A stretch of DNA of 64,000 nucleotides, taken from positions 1-64,000 of IMG/VR virus record IMGVR_UViG_3300012271_000928; one strand, written 5' to 3'. Positions 8,598-15,560 of the stretch are shown here, in pieces (position 1 is the first letter of the stretch; every line of letters starts with the position of its first letter). This DNA is from a virus. Below the pieces are notes generated by a model that ran no database searches, was not told the origin of the DNA, and was given only the letters and a program-made list of their open reading frames with translations. A program made the translations under genes and the position numbers.

Positions 8598-8630
8598 GAA
8601 GCTTCAACCAAACTCTAAAGCAGAGCGGAC

Positions 8631-9131
8631 ATGGGCCAATATTACCGACCAGTCATCCTGAATGCTGACGATGAGGTTACCGCCTGGGTGCGGTGCTACG
8701 ACTACCAGAACGGCGCCAAGCTCATGGAGCATAGCTACCTCGGCAACAACTTCGTGATGGCCGTGGACATGCTCCTGCTAGAGAACGCTCAACGTCTCGT
8801 CTGGGCGGGCGACTACGCCGAGGAAGACTACTACCTGCGGTGCACTGAAGAGTCTAAGAAGACACCTCTCGCAGGCGCGCGGCAGCCCCCTTACGTTATC
8901 AACCAGGACAAGAAGACGTACTTCAACCGCGATGAGGTCCGAAAAGACCTGGAAGGACACGTGCTGGACCCGCTCCCCCTGCTCACTGCTCTGGGGAACG
9001 GGAGAGGGGGCAGAGACTACCGAGGCGCCGATACCGAGGACGTGGGCATCTGGGCAGGTGACCGCATTCGAGTGAGCTTCACCAAGCCCTCCGAGGAGTA
9101 CGCGCGGGATTATTTCTTCTTCGCTATGTGA
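8631..9131 (+). CDS. Hypothetical protein, MGQYY type
   Basis: The 166-residue protein starts MGQYYRPVILNADDEVTAW and continues HSYLGNNFVMAVDMLL and RLVWAGDYAEED. Proteins with this beginning are seen in phages and bacteria without known function; that is recollection, not a search. It is one of only five confident plus-strand genes and has its own promoter-like site. Its 3' end overlaps the convergent minus-strand gene by 8 bases. The ribosome site is weak. Confidence 0.75.
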   Translation: MGQYYRPVILNADDEVTAWVRCYDYQNGAKLMEHSYLGNNFVMAVDMLLLENAQRLVWAGDYAEEDYYLRCTEESKKTPLAGARQPPYVINQDKKTYFNRDEVRKDLEGHVLDPLPLLTALGNGRGGRDYRGADTEDVGIWAGDRIRVSFTKPSEEYARDYFFFAM

Positions 9132-9423
9132 GAAGCGCGCTCTTGAGCTTGAGCCGGTCCGCGTACCACAGGACACGGACGTCTCCGATCACGCTCTCCA
9201 GCCTATGAGACTTGCAGTGCTCAGGTAACCCTACCTGAGCCCGCGTGATCGAGTGACGCTCAGAGTCTGAAAGCCGATAGAGGCCTCCCGAAGTCTCACC
9301 CTGAGCTGCGAGGGCGTCCCGAACATACGAGAGCCTTGAGAGCACCAGATCCTCAAGAGAGGTAAACGCACATTCGAGCTGCGGCCCGTGCGGACCTTCC
9401 CTACGCAACACCCAGACCTTCAC
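9124..9423 (-). CDS. Hypothetical protein (GTG start)
   Basis: The 99-residue protein starts at GTG 9423 with GGAGG six bases upstream. It shows KVWVLRREGPHGPQLECAF and DVRVLWYADRLKLK, a mixed alpha/beta pattern with no recognised family. It ends in TAG and overlaps the end of the convergent plus-strand gene. Confidence 0.65.
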   Translation of the reverse strand: MKVWVLRREGPHGPQLECAFTSLEDLVLSRLSYVRDALAAQGETSGGLYRLSDSERHSITRAQVGLPEHCKSHRLESVIGDVRVLWYADRLKLKSALLT

Positions 9424-9571
9424 TCCAGACCTCCGCCCTCATGCCACCGACCACACCGCACGCATATTTGATAGTACCGTACAGGGTGACGTGAGCCCGA
9501 ACGTACAAGCGGCCTCATGCCAAAGGGCACCCACCAATGGAAGCCCAGACGACATCTCCAGGGTACCTTCG

Positions 9572-9952
9572 TCACGATGAATTTCCTCGCGCAGCCAAGT
9601 CCGCCTGCATTTGAGCGTGCTCAACGCGAACCTTCTGGACCGCTTCAGGCACATCGGTGGGGGGCACCTCACCGGGTGCATTCGGCAACAGGTACCACTG
9701 AGTGGCGTCATCCTGGGGAACCGAAGAGAACCCCCAAAACGATCCATGTCCGTCAGGCACGGCAGGGACATACCACCCCAAGCTTCCCCCTTCCTCCAGA
9801 GGAACACTCGAAGGCAAGAGATCACGCCCTACCTCATCATGCACGCACGCAACGCACCTGAGCATGTCATCTACCAAAAACACGGCGGACTTTCGGTAGA
9901 GCTTACAGTCACATGCTCCACATAGACCGCACCGATACGGGTATTCACTCAC
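9572..9952 (-). CDS. Zinc-ribbon hypothetical protein
   Basis: The 126-residue protein has an N-terminal cysteine cluster, CGLCGACDCKLYR followed by LRCVAC, at about residues 8-35. The CxxC pairs suggest a zinc ribbon. The rest is acidic and unrecognised. It starts at GTG 9952 with GGAG eight bases upstream and overlaps the stop of the preceding gene, so it is coupled to it. Confidence 0.7.
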   Translation of the reverse strand: MSEYPYRCGLCGACDCKLYRKSAVFLVDDMLRCVACVHDEVGRDLLPSSVPLEEGGSLGWYVPAVPDGHGSFWGFSSVPQDDATQWYLLPNAPGEVPPTDVPEAVQKVRVEHAQMQADLAARGNSS

Positions 9953-10172
9953 TGTCAGTCTCCTCTAGATGCTTTTGAACTTCTGCCAACGTGGACGGAG
10001 CACGGCCCGTGTCCTCCATGTTGATCTCGTCAAGAGACGTCACCGTGCTCCCCAGGAGACGAGCGATCTCTTCCCACGTCACGGTGTGACCCTCGACCAG
10101 GAGGCGCCCGGTGTCGCCATCATAGACCGCCTCCCAATCGCCACTCTCCGCACACACGCGCACGAGGTTCAT
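9945..10172 (-). CDS. Small acidic hypothetical protein
   Basis: A 75-residue protein (MNLVRVCAESGDWEAVYDGD, later TVTWEEIARLLG). The IARLLGSTVTSLDEINME stretch might be a short helix-turn-helix but is too weak to name. GAGGGGG precedes ATG 10172, which overlaps the upstream stop as ATGA. Confidence 0.65.
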   Translation of the reverse strand: MNLVRVCAESGDWEAVYDGDTGRLLVEGHTVTWEEIARLLGSTVTSLDEINMEDTGRAPSTLAEVQKHLEETDSE

Positions 10173-10375
10173 AGGACCCCCTCTTGGTTACGGGTATAGG
10201 CCCCGTGTGCGAAGTACGAGGCCACCAGCAGCACGAGGCTACAAGGAATCAGCAGAATCAAACCTGCGGTGACCTCATCAATGAAGTAGTCAAGGCGGTG
10301 AAACGTTACAGCCTTGGATACCTCACCTGCACCCGAAAAGACCTGCTGGATATAGCCCACGGCGCGAACGCACAC
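10169..10375 (-). CDS. Small single-pass membrane protein
   Basis: Up to 68 residues with one strong membrane helix near the C-terminus (AGLILLIPCSLVLLVASYFA). The reading is supported by its ATGA overlap with the next gene. The start is uncertain: the GTG at 10375 has no clear ribosome site, and the true start may lie inside. Confidence 0.45.
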   Translation of the reverse strand: MCVRAVGYIQQVFSGAGEVSKAVTFHRLDYFIDEVTAGLILLIPCSLVLLVASYFAHGAYTRNQEGVL

Positions 10376-10650
10376 AGGTTATTGAGGAAAGGTTGCCCAC
10401 GACGTGGGGGCTCAAAACCGCGAATCATACACCACCCTCGGACTGGACAGACTCCCACAGCGCCACACTTAGCACCGCAGGAGCTGCCATGCCCATGTAA
10501 CATACCATAGACATCGCACCCCCGACAAGCGAGATGCCCATGGAGACGACATCTGAATACGGCCGAGGGAGGGGGCGCGATACACGCTCCGAGATGTGAC
10601 CCGCCACCGTGCTTACGAGCTGACTCGGAAGGGGCGCCACGTGTGTCAAG
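10376..10650. other. Leader-distal flank of the CRISPR array, no confident gene
   Basis: The 275 bases between the small membrane gene and the array contain no frame with a convincing ribosome site. A short hydrophobic minus-strand frame (MGISLVGGAMSMVCYMGMA) is possible at 10425-10541, but it has no Shine-Dalgarno sequence. Confidence 0.5.
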
Positions 10651-11166
10651 GGGACATCCCCGCGTGTGCGGGGAGGGGTTGACCGAGCACTGCTTCAGGT
10701 TGTCGATGTGGGGGACATCCCCGCGTACACGGGGAGGGGAAAACTTCTCCTGGGGGGTCTCTGCGGGCGCGGGGGACATCCCCGCGTGTGCGGGGAGGGG
10801 TTCCATCACTGCGCAGGAGCCGATGGCGGCGACGGGACATCCCCGCGTGTGCGGGGAGGGGTGCGCGACACAAGTCGTACATAAGCTCATTGCGGGGACA
10901 TCCCCGCGTGTGCGGGGAGGGGTGACTCCGAGACCTCCGAGAGTGAGTCGCCGAGGGGACATCCCCGCGTGTGCGGGGAGGGGAAGCACGTCCGCGTCGG
11001 GCTGGTCAAAGCCAAGGGGACATCCCCGCGTGTGCGGGGAGGGGCCCGTCGTCTGGACCGCCGCTGACCTTATGGAGGGGACATCCCCGCGTGTGCGGGG
11101 AGGGGAACTCATGGCGAGATGGTCTCCCAGGTCATACGGGGACATCCCCGCGTGTGCGGGGAGGGG
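10651..11166 (-). CRISPR. Type I-E-like CRISPR array, 9 repeats and 8 spacers
   Basis: Nine 28-base repeats start at 10651, 10712, 10773, 10834, 10895, 10956, 11017, 11078 and 11139. The period is exactly 61, giving 33-base spacers (or 29 and 32 if a common leading G is counted). On the plus strand each repeat reads GGGACATCCCCGCG, then TGTG, then CGGGGAGGGG, with the CCCCGCG/CGGGG hairpin of type I-E repeats. The second repeat differs in its loop (GTACAC), as expected at the old, leader-distal end. The leader lies at the high-coordinate side, so transcription runs leftward. No cas gene is visible in the window. Confidence 0.97.
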
Positions 11167-11310
11167 TCTGTGCCAAGAAGTCACATGCGTTAGATCGCGT
11201 AAGTATTCGGTTTTCAAAGACTTTCAGGGTTCAGTGTCAAAGAGCGTCACTCTTGGGCGACCCTCTTGACGTCCTTACGGTAACCTTGGTGAGGGAGACA
11301 TGTCAAGCTG
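11167..11310 (-). promoter_or_regulatory. CRISPR leader (copy 1)
   Basis: About 140 bases directly beside repeat nine; a near copy lies beside the lone repeat at 15208-15345. On the minus strand TTGACA, 14 bases, then AGGTTACCG gives a promoter that would transcribe the array. The duplication supports the leader call, because only the leader and the repeat are shared between the loci. Confidence 0.8.
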
Positions 11311-11373
11311 TATTTGACACGACGGTATCCAGTACGCTATTAACAGGGCACACCGTAACCAAGAGGCACCCCT

Positions 11374-12165
11374 ATGAGCACACGTGAAGGTCTCCGAGCC
11401 AAGCTCTCCACACTCCCCCTGAAGCTCAAGCCCTACGCAGAGGTTGACCTCGAACGGGACTGCAAGCTCATGACGGGCTCCGGCTGGATGTTCGAGATGA
11501 TGTCTCGCATGGAGAACGCGATGTGGGGGAGGTGGGGCTACTGGCTCAACGCATGGGCGACCATGCAGCCTCCGACCGAGGCCATCCCTCAGATCGAATT
11601 CGAGAACGCGCCCAACCCCTTCGTGCTCAAGATGCTCGACCACACCCTTGAGTGCTGCACCCAGGGACGCATCCACCGCTACCGCGCCATGGAGTGGCTG
11701 GTGGACTGGATCAGGTGGTCACTGGGAGGGCTCAAGGACAAGCCCGAGAACCCGGTCCCGGAGATCCCGAGCGACGTGATCGCCTATCAGGTGTTCCAGC
11801 TCGACCCCATGGTCCTCTACCCCTACGACTACTTCGGGCACTGGTACGCGGAAGCCGGGCACGGGAAGAATGGAGCTGCGTTTTACCCTACCCCAATGGG
11901 CCTCACCAACCTCATGGAGCGTATCCTCTACGGAAATGACCCCCTCCCCACATCCTCCTCCGCATGTGACCCCGCCGTGGGCACAGGAAGGACCCTCCTG
12001 GCGGCCAGCAACAGCTCCTTACGCCTCTACGGTCAGGACATCGACGCGCGCGTCCTCGCCTGTCTGGAGGTCAATTTCGCGCTCTACGCCCCGTGGGGCT
12101 ATCGACCTCTGCCAGACGCCGTGTGGACCGCTCACTCCTCCTCGAAAATGACCTCCTCTCCATAG
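11374..12165 (+). CDS. DNA methyltransferase-like protein, apparently lacking the catalytic motif
   Basis: The 263 residues include FYPTPMGLTNLMERIL (about 170-185) and the S-adenosylmethionine-binding motif DPAVGTGRTLL (about 200-210), then LYGQDIDARVLACLEVNFALY. This is the order of N6-adenine methylases of the HsdM/Eco57I type. The protein then ends after about 25 residues, and no (N/D)PP(Y/F) motif IV is visible, so it may be truncated or non-catalytic. AAGAGG precedes the ATG. TTGACA with TATTAA 18 bases on, at about 11314-11343, forms a promoter. The gene ends in TAG and its 3' end overlaps the convergent gene. Confidence 0.8.
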   Translation: MSTREGLRAKLSTLPLKLKPYAEVDLERDCKLMTGSGWMFEMMSRMENAMWGRWGYWLNAWATMQPPTEAIPQIEFENAPNPFVLKMLDHTLECCTQGRIHRYRAMEWLVDWIRWSLGGLKDKPENPVPEIPSDVIAYQVFQLDPMVLYPYDYFGHWYAEAGHGKNGAAFYPTPMGLTNLMERILYGNDPLPTSSSACDPAVGTGRTLLAASNSSLRLYGQDIDARVLACLEVNFALYAPWGYRPLPDAVWTAHSSSKMTSSP

Positions 12166-12350
12166 AGCCGCACATTGGACACCGAGAGGCTCATGGAACC
12201 ACGTGAGGGGTAGAGCGTTACCGGAGGACCCTCCAACGACGCGATGAGGGGGAGGTTGTCCGGGAACGGTACCTCCGGCGTCTCCAGCACACCCACCTCA
12301 CGAGCGGCGAGCAGTCTCAAACCCTCCAACCTCTTCTGATCGTCGCTCAT
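12132..12350 (-). CDS. Small hypothetical protein
   Basis: A 72-residue acidic protein (MSDDQKRLEGLRLLAAREVG, ending YGEEVIFEEE) with no recognised family. GGAGCAGTGGT lies before ATG 12350. Its end overlaps the methyltransferase-like gene by 34 bases in convergent orientation, and its start overlaps the upstream minus-strand gene by 53 bases. Confidence 0.6.
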   Translation of the reverse strand: MSDDQKRLEGLRLLAAREVGVLETPEVPFPDNLPLIASLEGPPVTLYPSRGSMSLSVSNVRLYGEEVIFEEE

Positions 12351-12660
12351 ACCACTGCTCCAGGAAAGCGGGGACAGGCTCTTCGACCATCCCGAGTTCT
12401 ACCAAGTATAGACGCAGGGCCTCGTGGGCCTCGTGCGTCCAAGGCGTAAACAAGAGGCCCTCGCCGCCGCCCTCTACCCAAGGCATGTCTACAAACGCAT
12501 CCACACCGAACACGTCTTCAATGCGATCCAAGAGCTGGTCATCCCGGCACGTCTCGTCACCATCCCACAGCTCAGGAGCTACGAGCGTGAAGAGCGTCCC
12601 CGACGGGCGAAGCTCCAGCACCACGAATCGCCACGTTCCCGGACCGGTTTGATCACACAT
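12298..12660 (-). CDS. Hypothetical protein
   Basis: The 120-residue protein has WRFVVLELRPSGTLFTLVAPELW and EGLLFTPWTHEAHEALRLYL, an alpha/beta pattern with no recognised family. Two Met codons lie six bases apart after GGAG; the second, at 12660, has ideal spacing. The start lies directly downstream of a tRNA T-arm fragment. Confidence 0.6.
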   Translation of the reverse strand: MCDQTGPGTWRFVVLELRPSGTLFTLVAPELWDGDETCRDDQLLDRIEDVFGVDAFVDMPWVEGGGEGLLFTPWTHEAHEALRLYLVELGMVEEPVPAFLEQWYERRSEEVGGFETARRS

Positions 12661-12674
12661 ACACATCTCCAAAA

Positions 12675-12714
12675 AAGCGGAGGGGGAGTCGAACCCCCGG
12701 CGCCGCACTCCGCT
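12675..12714 (-). other. tRNA remnant: acceptor/T-arm minihelix
   Basis: On the minus strand AGCGGA, ten bases, then GGGGG-TTCGACT-CCCCC and TCCGCT-TTTTT. The T arm is perfect and the two flanking hexamers pair, but the D and anticodon arms are missing. It looks like a deletion derivative of a tRNA. With the T run it could also act as a terminator. Confidence 0.5.
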
Positions 12715-12750
12715 AAGACACTACTCAAAGAGGGATGGACGCTGCCAGGA

Positions 12751-12930
12751 TCAAGCACCTTTATGTGCGTCTCCATACACTTCCTGGTAAAGCCCCAGGA
12801 GCTGCCGCGCCCCGTGGAGGACCACCGGATAGAAGAGCACGGCGAGGCTGATCACGACACCCGCACGCATGAACTGGAAAAGCTCCACATCCCTTACGGT
12901 GCCCGCCCACGTATACAGCCCGTGTGTCAT
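12751..12930 (-). CDS. Small single-pass membrane protein
   Basis: A 59-residue frame with one membrane helix (AGVVISLAVLFYPVVLHGA, about 23-41) after a short polar N-terminus (MTHGLYTWAG). Its ATG overlaps the stop of the preceding gene as ATGA, typical of coupled genes in this region. No family is recognised. Confidence 0.6.
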   Translation of the reverse strand: MTHGLYTWAGTVRDVELFQFMRAGVVISLAVLFYPVVLHGARQLLGLYQEVYGDAHKGA

Positions 12931-13373
12931 CCAGTCGGCTCCGAGCTGTCGTGCAGGTTCTCGAAGATGAAGCCCGCCTCAAGGAAACGCGCCTTGACCT
13001 CCGACCACCCCGAGCCCGTCACCTCAAAGAGACTCTCCTGGCATTGCCCCTGGAGACCCAAACGCGCGTAACGCGCACCCAGCTCCTCTCGAATCTCCGC
13101 GTTCGTATCCCAATCAGGGTAGGGACCATCCGCACGATCTCGAAGAGCCTGTGAACAGATGTACACCAGAACCAAACCCTCCTCATCCTCATACCCGTCG
13201 TCAGAGAACGTGAAGTACCACGTCCCCTCAACAGTAGTCGGCAAGACCAGAAGGCTTTGAGCCTCTCTCAGAACCGCTTTGGCCTGCTTCAAGGTGAGTC
13301 CCGCCTTCTCCGGGTCCAGCTCGTGCGCTACGAGGAGCGTCAAGTCTCTCAGGACCTCTTCTCGCGTCTTCAT
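12927..13373 (-). CDS. Hypothetical protein
   Basis: The 148-residue protein has a helical N-terminus (KTREEVLRDLTLLVAHEL, then GLTLKQAKAVLREAQ). A beta-rich middle follows (TWYFTFSDDGYED, GLVLVYICSQAL), then a helical end. No family is recognised. Its ATG overlaps the upstream stop (TGATG) and lacks its own Shine-Dalgarno sequence, so it depends on coupling. Confidence 0.65.
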   Translation of the reverse strand: MKTREEVLRDLTLLVAHELDPEKAGLTLKQAKAVLREAQSLLVLPTTVEGTWYFTFSDDGYEDEEGLVLVYICSQALRDRADGPYPDWDTNAEIREELGARYARLGLQGQCQESLFEVTGSGWSEVKARFLEAGFIFENLHDSSEPTG

Positions 13374-13558
13374 CAGGAGGTATCTCGCTGCCGCACGTGA
13401 ATGCTACATGCCACCAAGAAGATCGTGGCGTGAATCCAGCACCTCATGTTGAAGTCTTCGAGGGACTCCGCTTCCAGAGCCGCGAGCTGTTTCGCGAAGC
13501 TCTTTGACTTGAGTAGCACTGCACGGGAGACCCGCCGCTTTCCAATCACATAACTCAT
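13373..13558 (-). CDS. Small protein with C-terminal membrane helix
   Basis: A 61-residue protein with a basic N-terminus (GKRRVSRAVLLKSKSF), a short helix, and a hydrophobic segment near the end (WIHATIFLVACSIHV). AGGGAG precedes ATG 13558. It overlaps the next gene as TGATG. Confidence 0.6.
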   Translation of the reverse strand: MSYVIGKRRVSRAVLLKSKSFAKQLAALEAESLEDFNMRCWIHATIFLVACSIHVRQRDTS

Positions 13559-13579
13559 ACTCTACTCCCTCTTCTCGGC

Positions 13580-13879
13580 TCACGAGAGCCAGTTATTAAC
13601 GTCCGCCTCGAACTCCGGGTACTCCTTGAGCACCGCGTCAAGGGTGCGACCCGTCCCGGTGACCTCCACCAGGACGTCAGCCCCATGTTCGGTGAAGAGC
13701 ACCTCCAGGATATCCCGACCCGTTGCCAGGGCGGTCTGGACAGGCTCCGCGTACACCTCGCGCATGGCTCCGAGGACCCACTCGCGGCACGAGTGTCGAA
13801 GCTCCTCTTCGCGTTCCGCACAGTCCTCAGAACTCGCGATCGCGTGGCGCTCATCGTACTCGCTGTAACCGTATCCCAT
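13580..13879 (-). CDS. Hypothetical protein, first gene of an operon
   Basis: A 99-residue acidic helical protein (MGYGYSEYDERHAIASSEDC, CREWVLGAMREVYAEPVQTAL). ATG 13879 is chosen because GGAG lies about 8 bases upstream and a phage-type promoter sits 40 bases upstream. Longer in-frame starts would overlap the promoter and tRNA. No family is recognised. Confidence 0.65.
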   Translation of the reverse strand: MGYGYSEYDERHAIASSEDCAEREEELRHSCREWVLGAMREVYAEPVQTALATGRDILEVLFTEHGADVLVEVTGTGRTLDAVLKEYPEFEADVNNWLS

Positions 13880-13918
13880 GACCAGCTCCGTGTGTGTCTG
13901 TGTTGTCTTACACACCCT

Positions 13919-13944
13919 ATATACCACAAGGGGGGGCCGTAAAA
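13919..13944 (-). promoter_or_regulatory. Phage-type promoter, shortened spacer
   Basis: On the minus strand TTTTAC, then GTGGTATATAG. The spacer is 11 bases rather than the usual 14 and includes a run of seven C, so a true spacing variant or a homopolymer error are both possible. It precedes the 13580-13879 gene. Confidence 0.6.
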
Positions 13945-13972
13945 ACTCATTCAGATTTTCGAGAGCAGTCCA

Positions 13973-14046
13973 TGCGCCGAGTGGGGCTCGAACCCACAAC
14001 ACGGGGATTTAGAATCCCCTGCTCTAACCCGTTGAGCTATCGGCGC
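13973..14046 (-). tRNA. Candidate amber-suppressor tRNA (anticodon CTA)
   Basis: A perfect cloverleaf is readable. The acceptor is GCGCCGA with TCGGCGC, the D arm GCTC/GAGC, the anticodon stem GGGGA/TCCCC and the T arm GTGGG-TTCGAGC-CCCAC. The loop is TTCTAAA, so with U33 in place the anticodon is CTA, which reads the UAG stop codon. The discriminator is A. It lies downstream of a tandem structured repeat, and the promoter at 14318 points towards both. Confidence 0.85.
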
Positions 14047-14054
14047 TAAAACCT

Positions 14055-14306
14055 CGCAGAAGACTCCGGTTGTACGGCCGGAGTCCTCCTGTAGCCCTTA
14101 TTAGGAGCGTCGTGTCAGGCAGCGGTATCACCCGCGTTCCGTCACCGAGGTGCTTGCCTTGAGTCAGTGTTTCCAGAAGCTGTGTGCTCCGCAGAACTGT
14201 CCGGTTATACGGCCGGAGTTCTTTGTAACCCTTACTAGGGGCGTCGTGCTAGACAGCGGTTTCATCCGCGTTCCGGCACCGGAGCTGCTCTGTCCTCACT
14301 GACTGA
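14055..14306 (-). repeat. Tandem ~115-base structured repeat, possible ncRNA
   Basis: Two imperfect copies (14055-14169 and 14190-14306, period 135) share blocks such as TCCGGTT.TACGGCCGGAGT, GCGTCGTG and CAGCGGT.TCA.CCGCGTTCC. Each copy can form a CCGG/CCGG hairpin and a GCGG/CCGC hairpin. No open frame uses it. A phage-type promoter lies directly upstream on the minus strand, so it is probably transcribed together with the tRNA at 13973. Confidence 0.75.
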
Positions 14307-14317
14307 AGACACCCCCT

Positions 14318-14346
14318 ATATACCACAAGAAAGAGACCCTGTAAAA
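14318..14346 (-). promoter_or_regulatory. Phage-type promoter for the tandem repeat and tRNA
   Basis: On the minus strand TTTTAC, exactly 14 bases, then GTGGTATATAG. The next features downstream are the tandem structured repeat and the CTA tRNA, not a coding gene. Confidence 0.7.
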
Positions 14347-14353
14347 CTACTTC

Positions 14354-14575
14354 TCACTCTTCTTCCGAGGAGTCGTGTTCGGGACGGGCGGCGGAAAACG
14401 CGTTCAGGAAACGCTCCCGTCGCGCCGCACCCTCGGAGGGCTTCCCGAGCTGAGCTTGGAGGTACGGGATAATAGCCGAAGAGGCGGCGGGACGGCCTGA
14501 CCCCCTTGAGAGTGCCTCCAGGATTTGATTGCTGCGCGAGGTACGCCCCACGGAGCCGTTATCTTCATTCGACAC
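14354..14575 (-). CDS. Small hypothetical protein (GTG start)
   Basis: A 73-residue polar protein (SNEDNGSVGRTSRSNQILEAL, PSEGAARRERFLNAFSAARP) with a disordered look. GTG 14575 is chosen because GGAGG lies five bases upstream; it overlaps the preceding stop. No family is recognised. Confidence 0.55.
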   Translation of the reverse strand: MSNEDNGSVGRTSRSNQILEALSRGSGRPAASSAIIPYLQAQLGKPSEGAARRERFLNAFSAARPEHDSSEEE

Positions 14576-15110
14576 GGGGACCTCCACGTTCATCCAAGGC
14601 ATCACGGCCCTTCTGAGTAAGGGTCATCGTCGGGCCGCTCAACTTCACCTGCTCCCAGGTCGCCAACTCGCCTATGGCATAGCTCAAGGGCTTGAGATCC
14701 GGGGCGGCCACGCGAGCCTGAGCCGAATCCATCACAAGCACGTGCCAACGCTCCCCCGTCTTGTCTACGAGACGACACAAGCTCTTCGCATCCAGGGCTC
14801 CGTGTATCCACAGGAGCGACAAGATCGTGAGATGCACATCTTCCAGGGGATAGGTCACCACACTCAGATCACCCTCTCCCGCAGGGTCACTTGGATCACG
14901 AGGGGGAGGCGGCTCAAACTCCGTGAGAGCGCCCTCCTGGGATGTAAGACCCCATTTACGACGCAACGACACCCGCGTGTCCCGTATCAGGCGGCCTATT
15001 CGCACCGTCTTGACGTACTTCCAGCAGGTGATGCTCCAGATGAGCACAAGCAACACGAACACGCTCACGAGAGCATACGATACCCACAGAGCGGACGATT
15101 CCCACCCCAT
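14565..15110 (-). CDS. Membrane-anchored protein with winged-helix-like C-terminus
   Basis: The 181-residue protein has one N-terminal membrane helix (LWVSYALVSVFVLLVLIWSI, about 8-27) followed by a basic stop. A Pro-rich linker (EFEPPPPRDPSDP) follows. The C-terminal part (LTILSLLWIHGALDAKSLCRLV, later LTQKGRDALDE) resembles a winged helix. GGAGG is spaced six bases from ATG 15110. Function is unknown. Confidence 0.65.
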   Translation of the reverse strand: MGWESSALWVSYALVSVFVLLVLIWSITCWKYVKTVRIGRLIRDTRVSLRRKWGLTSQEGALTEFEPPPPRDPSDPAGEGDLSVVTYPLEDVHLTILSLLWIHGALDAKSLCRLVDKTGERWHVLVMDSAQARVAAPDLKPLSYAIGELATWEQVKLSGPTMTLTQKGRDALDERGGPRVE

Positions 15111-15179
15111 CACAAACCTCCAGTCACGTCAAAGGAGCGTGCCCGTTGTACGAACTGCGCGGCATCAAAGTGCATCCAC

Positions 15180-15207
15180 GGAACATCCCCGCGTGTGCGG
15201 GGAAGGG
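15180..15207 (-). CRISPR. Lone CRISPR repeat without spacers
   Basis: One 28-base repeat matches the main-array consensus except at two positions, and keeps the CCCCGCG/CGGGG hairpin. It is followed by a second copy of the leader. No further repeat or spacer lies on the other side, so this is a repeat-plus-leader locus with zero spacers. Confidence 0.85.
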
Positions 15208-15345
15208 TCTGTGCCAAGAAGTCACATGAGCGGAATCACGTAAGTACTCAGTTTTCAAAGACTTCTCAGGTTCAGCGCCGTTCGGTGTCACCCTTGGGCG
15301 ACCCTCTTGACGTCCGTATGGTAACCCTGAGGAGGGAAACCTGTC
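15208..15345 (-). promoter_or_regulatory. CRISPR leader (copy 2)
   Basis: Nearly the same sequence as 11167-11310: TCTGTGCCAAGAAGTCACAT, later GTTTTCAAAGACTT, then TTGGGCGACCCTCTTGACGT. On the minus strand TTGACA, 14 bases, then GGGTTACCATA forms the matching promoter. Confidence 0.8.
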
Positions 15346-15462
15346 AACATGAGCAAGCTTCGCTTCCGCCAATTGCTTCAAATGCGCATCCCTCAACCCG
15401 AACCTCCTGTCACAGTGTGAGTCCGAAGAGAGAGGATACCTCGAAGTCACACACCTGTCAAG

Positions 15463-15533
15463 CTCTGGGACCGGGACTTGAACCCGGAAAGATTGGTTAA
15501 CAGCCAATTATGATACCATTTCATCATCCCAGA
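15463..15533 (-). tRNA. tRNA-Asn (anticodon GTT)
   Basis: The acceptor TCTGGGA pairs with TCCCAGA, the anticodon stem ATTGG with CCAAT around loop CTGTTAA, and the T arm is CCGGG-TTCAAGT-CCCGG. The discriminator is G. The D arm is short. Confidence 0.88.
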
Positions 15534-15560
15534 AGACGATCACGTTACCGCGACCGACAG

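Noticed and set aside
10425-10541. A small hydrophobic gene next to the array
   Set aside because: It has some membrane character, but no ribosome site and no overlap with a neighbour.
10306-11269. Long open frames across the CRISPR array on both strands
   Set aside because: They are made by the 61-base repeat period and read as PAHAGMSP- or GTSPRVRGG-type repeats; no ribosome site, and the array is clear.
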